Source of the DNA: Deltaproteobacteria bacterium
GTDB lineage: Bacteria > Desulfobacterota > Desulfobacteria > Desulfobacterales > Desulfobacteraceae
Reading direction: 5' to 3'
Assembly (NCBI GenBank): GCA_019314105.1
Contig: JAFCZY010000147.1
Coordinates: 1 to 6,779, forward strand
DNA: 6,779 nt
The notes beneath the pieces are model-generated. The model saw nothing but the letters and a program-made list of their open reading frames with translations, did no database searches and was not told where the DNA came from. Below, in pieces: positions 1-6,276 of this stretch (position 1 is its first letter; every line of letters begins with the position of its first letter). Made by a program: the position numbers and the translations under genes.

Positions 1-1156
1 CACCATTACCATTGATAATCTCATAAAATTCCGATAGCCAGTGAAAGGGCTGGTGAGATTCGACCCACTCGGTATATTTTTTCTTCTGTTTTTCTTTATT
101 AATTCCATAGGTAGAAGCAAGGTATTCATTTAATTTTTCATTAAGATCATCCAGGCGTTTCGTGAGATTATATTTTGCTTTTTTATGTGCATCTTCACTC
201 CTGCCTACTATAAGCTGTGAGTCCTGAAAACGTTTGAATGCTGTTGCAGTTATGGTAAACTCATCTTCAAATTCCTGAAATTTTTCTACGGCAAAAAGGC
301 CTTCTCTATCATGCAAAGCTTTTTTAAAATCATCTTCAGTGGCAAATCCCACCAATGTATTCCCTGCGCGGATATTAAAATCCACATCCGGCAGCGGTTC
401 AAGACCATAATTTGGTTTGCGGATATTGATATCAACAGCACCAACCATCTTTAGAAAAAGTCGCAGTTTGGCAATCTCAACAGCTTCGTGCATGATATCA
501 ACGCCATAAAGATTATTGAGGATAATGGTTTTATATATGTAATAGCCAAGATTGGGATGTTCCCTGCTGTTTACCTCCGCCAGAACCTCATGAAAGAATT
601 TATATTTTCTTGGGGCTTCTGCAGTAAACTGCTCCATTCTTTCAATACAGGTTTCATAAAGGGGTTCCAGAATATTCATGGCAGCAAAAAGAAAAGCACC
701 TGACCCACAGGTGGGGTCAAGTATGGTTACAGATTTAAGCGCCTTGTAAAAATGGCGAATGAAATCAGGGTCATCAATGTTTTCCAGAACATCCTGAGTA
801 AATTGCCGAATATTCAAATTATAGGTGATAAAATCATTAATCTCTGTAATTTCACCATTTTCTATTTTTGATTTTATTTTTGCATATCGTTTTCTTCGCT
901 CAATAACCTCGCGGTATATTTCAGTGGGAAGAGCGATATTTTCAGGTGCTTTTTTGTTCCAGCATTTTCTTATTTCCCAGAGATGAGTGGGTTTTGAATT
1001 CTCAACTATTTTCTGTTCAAGTTCAGGTAAAAATCCTGCCTTAATCTCCTGGGGCAGGTCTTCAAACAAATCACTATTTTGCGGCACACCTTTTTTGACA
1101 GCATCATAGATATAGGTATCTTTGCTCTCTCTTAAAAAGGACCAGATCAATCTGTC
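1..1156 (-). CDS. Eco57I-like N6-adenine DNA methyltransferase, catalytic part in the -1 frame; broken 5' junction, cut by left edge
   Basis: This is the second half of the methyltransferase, expected to transfer a methyl group from S-adenosylmethionine to N6 of adenine in DNA. The frame is open from G1156 to position 1 (385 codons plus one base) and has no start of its own with a recognisable ribosome-binding site, so I read it as the continuation of the 1147-2232 frame. Numbering the joined protein from TTG 2232, the SAM-binding motif I DPTCGSGAFL is at about residues 506-515, GVDI (probable SAM-ribose acidic residue) at 577-580, and IRAGNTLVG, typical of Eco57I-like and related large methylases, at 621-629. 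The NPPY catalytic motif is not seen. The segment ends in HWLSEFYEI, which in this family usually lies shortly before NPPY, so that motif should fall just outside the window. The family assignment is firm. Whether this part is translated depends on the frameshift at 1156-1162. Confidence 0.85.
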
Positions 1157-2232
1157 TTTTTTATTATGTCCTCTTTGGTATAATAAGCTCCCATGGCAGC
1201 CCGGTCATTGATATATTTTTCAAAGATATAGCCTATGACATCGGGATTAATATCTTTGCCGCTTGCCTCAACCCGGGTATCAAGATGCCAGTTCCACTGA
1301 TCAAAAAAATTAAATATCTTTTCAAAGGCATCATCTTTTATTTGAATTTTATCAAATAGTCTTTCCAGTTCATGAACATCAAAAAGTCCGCCATTGAGAT
1401 AAGGAATTTTCCCAAGCTCAACAGACAGCTCTCTTTTGGTTTCCGGCTGTCCAAGCCCTTTATGGAACAGTTCAAGTAAAAAATCCCGGTAAAAGTTGTA
1501 AAATTGATTTTTTCCGGTTTTTGATTTTACCTGTTTCAGTTTATCCTGAAGGTAATGGATATTATTATCAAGATACCCCCTTTTTTGGATAAAGTAGCAA
1601 AACATCAATCTGTTGAGCATTAAAGAGGCATACCATTGCTTGTTTTTATTCTCTTTATCAGCTATTGCATCGTCAATACCGGTAATAAAATCTAAAAAAG
1701 CATTGTGGCGCTTTTTAAATTCTGTATAAAACTTCTTTGTTACCTTTTCGGTATTTTTTGCAAAGTTTTCTTTAAAGCGGGCAACCACATCAACAAGGGT
1801 AATATTTTCCTCTTCATCCAAAGTAAAAAGCAACCCTCTGGCTCTTTGGAAAAGGATTTCAGAATCCTGATCTATTGAAAATTGGATTTCCCTTGTTTTT
1901 CTTGGCTTGTCAGGTTCATGAATTACAAACTGCCATATCTGTTTTGTTTTTGCTTTATCTGCATAAATAATCAGGTGTTCCTGATGGAATTTTCTAAAAT
2001 TATGCTCAATCTTTTTCCGTGTTGTGCTTAATGGTATCTCTCCATCATATAAAGCCGGGCAAAGGGCAATAACAAATCCCCGTTTTTCTACAACCCCTTT
2101 TATTTCAAAGAGGATTTCATCAGCAGTTATGGGAATCCTACCGCTGTAATTGTCCCAGCCAAGATCAATAAACAACTCTTTAAAATCAAATCCTTTTACA
2201 TAGTTTGAAAATTTTTTCTTATTCATTACCAA
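1147..2232 (-). CDS. N-terminal part of Eco57I-like DNA methyltransferase, ending at a frameshift stop
   Basis: This is the first half of the large methylase: a helical specificity/accessory-type region with no catalytic methylase motif. Recognisable family segments are FKELFIDLGWD near residue 17, the EKRGFVIALCPALYDGEIP region at about 50-68, the WYASLMLNRLMFCYFIQKRGYL stretch at about 200-221, IPYLNGGLFDVHELE near 275-289, and NPDVIGYIFEKYIN followed by MGAYYTKEDI close to the end. The catalytic domain should follow GAYYTKEDI, but this frame adds only IKKTD and stops at TGA 1149-1147. The open frame begins at TTG 2232, but ATG 2226-2224 is the likelier start. It overlaps the end of the helicase gene by 8 nt (ATGAATAA), with GGGA about 10 nt upstream, which indicates translational coupling. 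The zero-frame product alone would be about 359-361 residues and could not methylate DNA. It may be a remnant, an assembly artefact or the truncated product of programmed frameshifting. Confidence 0.85.
   Translation of the reverse strand: MVMNKKKFSNYVKGFDFKELFIDLGWDNYSGRIPITADEILFEIKGVVEKRGFVIALCPALYDGEIPLSTTRKKIEHNFRKFHQEHLIIYADKAKTKQIWQFVIHEPDKPRKTREIQFSIDQDSEILFQRARGLLFTLDEEENITLVDVVARFKENFAKNTEKVTKKFYTEFKKRHNAFLDFITGIDDAIADKENKNKQWYASLMLNRLMFCYFIQKRGYLDNNIHYLQDKLKQVKSKTGKNQFYNFYRDFLLELFHKGLGQPETKRELSVELGKIPYLNGGLFDVHELERLFDKIQIKDDAFEKIFNFFDQWNWHLDTRVEASGKDINPDVIGYIFEKYINDRAAMGAYYTKEDIIKKTD
1156..1162 (-). promoter_or_regulatory. A AAA AAG slippery heptamer at the methyltransferase frame break
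   Basis: On the minus strand the zero-frame codons are ATA AAA AAG ACA GAT TGA, so the heptamer A AAA AAG sits in the phase needed for simultaneous -1 slippage. It is the same heptamer that directs -1 frameshifting in E. coli dnaX. After slippage the reading continues GAC AGA TTG ATC TGG, exactly the frame that stays open through the methylase catalytic motifs. A Shine-Dalgarno-like GAGG (1173-1170) lies 7 nt upstream of the first A. One base after the heptamer is a small hairpin, CAGA-TTGA-TCTG (1154-1143), short and closer than usual for a stimulator. All this is directly visible. Use as a real recoding site is not shown, and a simple indel in a run of six A would look similar. Confidence 0.4.
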
Positions 2233-5200
2233 CCATTCCCATGGAACAGATTATTTTGGGTTCTTTATATGTATCTTCATCTTCTTCATTTTTTAAACAC
2301 AGTTTTCCTTCGTCTCTCAAGGACACTACCAGGCTTGCAAGTTCTGAATCAGAAATTCCCATTTTAAGCTGACGGTTCAGCGTTTCTCTGGCATACTCCC
2401 GCAGGTTGTAATGATAGATATCATCAACAGCCTTTTTCATTTCGTTTGTTACAAAGAGCGTGTCTTTGTTTTCTTCTATATAGCGAAAGAGCCTCATATA
2501 TGTACGGTATCTGGCGCCGTTTTTCTTCCCAAGCTGTCCGCCTGCTTTATCTTCTATTCTCTTTATATATTTTATTGCAGCGGTTACAATTTCATGATGA
2601 CATTCCATTTTCTGTACGGGCTTTTCTTCGGGTGTGCACTTAAGGGCTTTTAATATTGTAAATTGCGATTGAGTGACAATCTTTTTTTCTGTATTTATCC
2701 AAGTCAAAACATCGTTGTTACTGGCTGTCCTAGCGTAGACTATGGCACCGATTTTATGATTTTCTTCAGCCGTTTTTTTTGAAGAATAAATAACATCTGA
2801 TAAATCTGGAATTATCCTGTTTAATTTAGGATTTTCATCAACAGCATTCTTCCATATCTGAAAAGCATAGGAGGCAAGATCAACTTCAGTGTCGTCTTCA
2901 TCATCAAGAATCCCTGCCTTTTCATTGTACAGGTCTTCTATATTTATCGGATCACCTTCAAAAAAGACTTCATCTGCGCCTATTGTTTCAGCGTTTTGTC
3001 TTATACGATCCTGGAGTCTGTTTCGCAGATTAATGATATCTTCAATACCGTCTTCCGGCAAAAAGGAATAACAAAAAATTTTATCGGATTTCTGTCCTAT
3101 CCTGTCAACACGTCCGGCTCTTTGAATAAGTCTGATAATAGCCCATGGAAGGTCATAATTTACTACGATATGGGCATCCTGAAGATTTTGTCCCTCGCTT
3201 AACACATCGGTTGAGACAAGCACGCGGATCTCATCTGTTTTTGATATCTCATCTGCTTTCCCATTACTTTTCGGGCTGAAACGCCAAGCCATAGATGTCG
3301 GGTTTTCTGAGCCACCGGTTACAAGGGCAAAACTTTTAATTTTATTTTTGAGATTTTCATACAGATAATGAGCCGTGTCTGAGTATTGAGTAAAAATCAA
3401 TACTTTTTCATAGGAATGTGTTTTATTACACAATTTTTCAAGTGACGCTAATTTACGATCTTTTGCAGCCTCCCATTTTTTATTCATATTAACTATTTTT
3501 AAAAGCTGCTTATTATCATTATTCAGGTCGTCTTTTAATATTTCAGTGAAGAATATGCTTCTTATCCAATCATATTGTTTTTTATGCTTTTGGACTAAAT
3601 CTTGATAAAAATGGGCAGCGTTTTTCTGATATTTTTTTTGTGTATCCATGATTCCGATTTCTAATTCGTCATCTGAATCAGAAAAAAGGTAATCATCAAT
3701 AATGGCTGTTTCCTGTTTTCCTACCGGCAGGGGTTTGTTGTTTTCAATTGCATAAAGAAAAAGATGATTTCTTAATATCTGCCTGCTCACAGACAGCATA
3801 AAAGCGTATCCGCTGCTTTCCAGTCTTTTAAAGAGGTTTGTTCTGGCAAACCCTTTTAATTGTATGCCTGCACGTCCAAGATTTTCAATTATTATTTTTT
3901 CATGGGGTTCAAGCTGCTCTTCTGGTTTATCTTGTATATAATCATCCTGCCCCAGACCGTAACGGGGAAATCGCATTTTATCTATAAGTTTAATTACATC
4001 TTTTGAATAGAGCCTGGCGTACTGATCATTTTTATCTTTTAGTTTAAAACTAAAATCAACCCTTTTTGGTATTCTGTCTGGGAAATACTGTCTGGTGCCA
4101 TCCGGGAAAAGGAGATATTCTTTTCCGTTTTCATCAGTTTTGGCATAGTTGTTTTTTATAAAACTTCGAGTTCTCCGGACTAGAAACAGTCTCATCAACT
4201 CATTCCAGTCATCGGAAAAATTGCTTTTTTCAAATGCTGCAATGGTATTTTCATTTGTCTGATATTGTGCTGAAAAATGGACTCTTCCCCCAATGCTTTC
4301 AATGAATCTTTCCGGTGTCACTCCGAGATTTTGTTCTTCATCTACGAAAAGACGCAGTTGGTTTCCTAAGTCCAGATAGGATTTATTGTAGGGAGTGGCT
4401 GTTAAAAGTATAACTTTGCTATCATTTAGCTGAATGTATTCATGAAGCGCTCTATATCTTTTACCTTCACGATTTCGAAAATTGTGACTTTCATCCACAA
4501 TTACCAAGCGGAATCTTCGTTCATATCCAAGTTTATTTTGTATTTGTGTTACAGACATCACCTTAGCTCTGAGCTGATACTTATGGGCATAGTCCTCCCA
4601 CATTGTTACCAAATTTTTAGGGCAGATTATCAGTGTTTCAAGGAAAAAATCATCCTCAAATATTTTTGCCAGAGCGGTTGCCGTTATGGTTTTACCAATC
4701 CCTACAACATCACCGATTATCACGCCGCCTCTTTTATGCAAGTGGTGAGCGGCTACTTTTACAGCGCTTGCCTGGTATGGAAAAAGTTCTTTTTGAAATC
4801 TTTTTGATAAAGAAAATTCAGTCATTCCTGCCCGTGCTTCACTGGCAAGGTGATATGCCGTTTTTAAATATATATAATAGGGTGGAATCTCTTTTTCACC
4901 TGCCCAGCTGTCATCCAATATTTCTGTCAGTTCTTTTGAGATATCAATAGACCAGCGGTCGTCCCATCTGTTCTGGTACCATTTTGCCAGTTTATCTGCT
5001 GCATCCTGTTCAACCACATCAACATTTAATTCTCCCTGACTGGAAATACCTGAAAAAGTAAGGTTGCTGCTACCCACAAATCCAATGACAGGACTGTTAT
5101 AATCTTCTCTTATAGACAAATATAATTTTGCGTGAAGCGGGTGTGCAAGATGTAGTTTAACAATAACTTTCCCTGTTTTAATCTGCCTGGACAATTTTCT

Positions 5201-5572
5201 TAATGCTTTTTCATCTTCATTATTAGGTGTGCCGATTATCAACTGTTCTCTAAGTTCTTTAGCAAGTTTCTTTTTAAATTCAATGGCTTTAGAATTATCT
5301 AAGGCACTTCTTTCATCTGTACTAAAATTGTCTTCAAGAATCTGAACAGGCTGTCTTTGCATTCCAATAAGGACGCGGCAATGATATTTAGTATCATCGT
5401 CATATTCTTCCGGAAGATAATCGCCGGATAAATTGTCCACCTGTTGGTAAAGCTGTCTCCAACCGCGAAGGTTGAAATATCCAATACAAAAATCAGCTCT
5501 TTTGGCATTTTCAAGAGTCTTGTTCAGGCCTTCTTTTAATTTATTTTCAATATTGTCGTATATTCTTGGCAT
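2219..5572 (-). CDS. HKD (phospholipase D-like) nuclease domain fused to SNF2-family DNA helicase
   Basis: This 1117-residue cytoplasmic protein probably acts on DNA. Residues about 1-225 form a PLD-like domain with HAKLYL (147-152) and GSSN (167-170), the core of an HxK...GSxN nuclease half-site. The Asp of the classic HxKxxxxD is not at its usual place (Ile154). SNF2 motor motifs follow in order: FPYQ (264-267, Q-motif-like), Walker A GDVVGIGKT (287-295), DESH Walker B (360-363), TAT (391-393), then the C-terminal helicase lobe with VLIFTQYSD (about 724-732), STDVLSEGQNLQ (787-798) and QRAGRVDR (817-824, arginine finger motif VI). The tail to 1117 is unassigned. The domain order and length fit the known Snf2-like helicases with an N-terminal HKD nuclease domain. 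The start ATG 5572 has AAGGA (5585-5581) 8 nt upstream. The 3' end overlaps the methylase gene. I infer the restriction or motor subunit of a defence module. One HKD half-site per chain suggests dimerisation, as in BfiI. Confidence 0.93.
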   Translation of the reverse strand: MPRIYDNIENKLKEGLNKTLENAKRADFCIGYFNLRGWRQLYQQVDNLSGDYLPEEYDDDTKYHCRVLIGMQRQPVQILEDNFSTDERSALDNSKAIEFKKKLAKELREQLIIGTPNNEDEKALRKLSRQIKTGKVIVKLHLAHPLHAKLYLSIREDYNSPVIGFVGSSNLTFSGISSQGELNVDVVEQDAADKLAKWYQNRWDDRWSIDISKELTEILDDSWAGEKEIPPYYIYLKTAYHLASEARAGMTEFSLSKRFQKELFPYQASAVKVAAHHLHKRGGVIIGDVVGIGKTITATALAKIFEDDFFLETLIICPKNLVTMWEDYAHKYQLRAKVMSVTQIQNKLGYERRFRLVIVDESHNFRNREGKRYRALHEYIQLNDSKVILLTATPYNKSYLDLGNQLRLFVDEEQNLGVTPERFIESIGGRVHFSAQYQTNENTIAAFEKSNFSDDWNELMRLFLVRRTRSFIKNNYAKTDENGKEYLLFPDGTRQYFPDRIPKRVDFSFKLKDKNDQYARLYSKDVIKLIDKMRFPRYGLGQDDYIQDKPEEQLEPHEKIIIENLGRAGIQLKGFARTNLFKRLESSGYAFMLSVSRQILRNHLFLYAIENNKPLPVGKQETAIIDDYLFSDSDDELEIGIMDTQKKYQKNAAHFYQDLVQKHKKQYDWIRSIFFTEILKDDLNNDNKQLLKIVNMNKKWEAAKDRKLASLEKLCNKTHSYEKVLIFTQYSDTAHYLYENLKNKIKSFALVTGGSENPTSMAWRFSPKSNGKADEISKTDEIRVLVSTDVLSEGQNLQDAHIVVNYDLPWAIIRLIQRAGRVDRIGQKSDKIFCYSFLPEDGIEDIINLRNRLQDRIRQNAETIGADEVFFEGDPINIEDLYNEKAGILDDEDDTEVDLASYAFQIWKNAVDENPKLNRIIPDLSDVIYSSKKTAEENHKIGAIVYARTASNNDVLTWINTEKKIVTQSQFTILKALKCTPEEKPVQKMECHHEIVTAAIKYIKRIEDKAGGQLGKKNGARYRTYMRLFRYIEENKDTLFVTNEMKKAVDDIYHYNLREYARETLNRQLKMGISDSELASLVVSLRDEGKLCLKNEEDEDTYKEPKIICSMGMVGNE

Positions 5573-5600
5573 TTTTTTATTCCTTATACATAATCAACAC

Positions 5601-5637
5601 GGATATTGGGTATCCAGGTCAAGTCTATAAAAGTCTA
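5601..5637 (-). promoter_or_regulatory. Possible promoter/operator cluster for the helicase-methylase operon
   Basis: Just upstream of the helicase ribosome-binding site are three closely spaced elements. There is a 5-bp inverted repeat GGATA-n5-TATCC (5601-5615), a -35-like TTGACC on the minus strand (5622-5617), and two copies of AAGTCTA on the plus strand (5621-5627 and 5631-5637) set exactly 10 bp apart, one helical turn. The palindrome and tandem copies could bind a regulator. No good -10 hexamer lies 16-18 bp from TTGACC, so the promoter call itself is weak. The repeats are directly visible; their role is inferred. Confidence 0.25.
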
Positions 5638-5887
5638 ACAGGAGATCATTACAATTTTCATGTTCTCCAGATCAGATATCATGTTAAGAAACCCGAAAGC
5701 CTTTTGAAAATAAACGATTGCTTGATTTCTGTAAGGATTTCTTTACATAAAGGACCAATTTATTCAAGAAGTATTTCTGTTCAGCCTATTTTTAATATAA
5801 CGAAATATTCTAAACATGGCTTTGAAGAATTTTGAATGGCCATCATTGCCTATAGTTTGAGTTGGAGGAAGTTGAGGCGTTAATGGC

Positions 5888-5910
5888 AGGGAACCATTGA
5901 TTGGTTTCCT
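5888..5910. repeat. 9-bp imperfect inverted repeat (hairpin)
   Basis: AGGGAACCA (5888-5896) and TGGTTTCCT (5902-5910) pair along nine positions with one G-T wobble and a five-base loop TTGAT. As plus-strand RNA this would form a stable small hairpin. A run of six T lies only at about 5921-5926, ten bases beyond the stem, so it is a poor match for an intrinsic terminator. It may be a decayed terminator or part of a lost element. Confidence 0.4.
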
Positions 5911-5972
5911 ATACATACAATTTTTTAGTGGAGCGTAAAGACAGGGTTTAAAAAAACCTATTATGCATGAGC

Positions 5973-5978
5973 TATAAT
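5973..5978 (+). promoter_or_regulatory. Consensus TATAAT hexamer, possible -10 of an upstream promoter
   Basis: A perfect -10 hexamer sits here, about 300 bp upstream of gcvT, between two inverted repeats. The 16-18 bp upstream spacing lands in an A tract with no recognisable -35, and there is no TGn extension. In DNA this AT-rich a chance match is quite likely, so this is only a candidate. If real, it would place the 5990-6016 hairpin near the 5' end of the transcript. Confidence 0.15.
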
Positions 5979-5989
5979 TAAAACTTAAC

Positions 5990-6016
5990 TTTCAAAATAG
6001 GCATGCTATTTTGAAA
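5990..6016. repeat. Perfect 11-bp inverted repeat with 5-nt spacer
   Basis: TTTCAAAATAG (5990-6000) and CTATTTTGAAA (6006-6016) are exact reverse complements around GCATG. It is the strongest palindrome in the gap between the divergent operons. Neither strand continues into a T tract, so it does not look like a standard intrinsic terminator. An operator for a dimeric repressor, a transcript hairpin, or the footprint of a lost small mobile element are all possible. It lies about 260 bp upstream of the gcvT start. Confidence 0.6.
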
Positions 6017-6276
6017 CTATGTTTAAAAGATGAATAGAATTAAAAACCAATAAGTGATCCTCCCCCAGAAAACATAGAAGGATTACATGTTTACGCCATA
6101 GAAATAAAATCCACACAAAGTCCATCTAACCGTGATATAAAAAATCCTATGCTCTTTTTTCTGGTAAAAAAACAAAAAATAAATTAAAAGGATAGAAAGC
6201 TGGGCCACTCAAAAATTATTTTTGGTTAACATCCATAATTTCTGCAAAAGACTCAAAATATTAAGGAGAATATCTT

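Larger units (their letters stand above)
5573..6276. other. Intergenic region between divergent helicase and gcvT genes; no convincing gene
   Basis: This 704-bp AT-rich stretch separates the two divergent transcription units. I see no tRNA, rRNA or glycine riboswitch core, no CRISPR-like repetition, and no coding region with a good ribosome-binding site and recognisable product. A plus-strand frame stays open until TGA 5833-5835, but its only ATG lies inside the start of the helicase gene on the opposite strand and its product is unfamiliar. The region holds several inverted repeats, listed separately, and long A and T tracts, especially at 6155-6178 (T6, a five-base spacer, then A7), which could bend DNA. 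Promoters for both flanking genes must lie here, but neither shows a clear -35/-10 pair. Confidence 0.7.

Noticed and set aside
488..703. Plus-strand open frame of 71 codons
   Set aside because: It is antisense to the methylase catalytic region, where the minus strand carries clear family motifs; a shadow frame.
4442..4950. Overlapping plus-strand open frames opposite the helicase
   Set aside because: Both lie entirely antisense to SNF2 motifs such as Walker A and DESH and have no independent coding evidence.
1..5572. Naming the module DISARM or BREX
   Set aside because: The helicase and methylase alone do not define either system. No DrmA, DrmB, BrxC or PglZ homologue is in the window, and the helicase carries a fused PLD domain that DISARM has as a separate protein.
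5566..5835. Plus-strand 89-codon open frame from inside the helicase start across the gap
   Set aside because: Its only ATG overlaps the helicase start on the opposite strand with no ribosome-binding site, and the product resembles nothing I recognise. It could be a gene remnant, but there is no positive support.
6155..6178. T6-CTGGT-A7 as an intrinsic terminator
   Set aside because: The stem would be only A-U pairs, with no GC-rich stem and no following T tract, so it is more likely just A/T tracts.
5836..6276. Glycine riboswitch in the gcvT leader
   Set aside because: Glycine riboswitches often precede gcvT, so I looked for the paired aptamer cores, but the AT-rich leader shows no matching purine-rich conserved segments.
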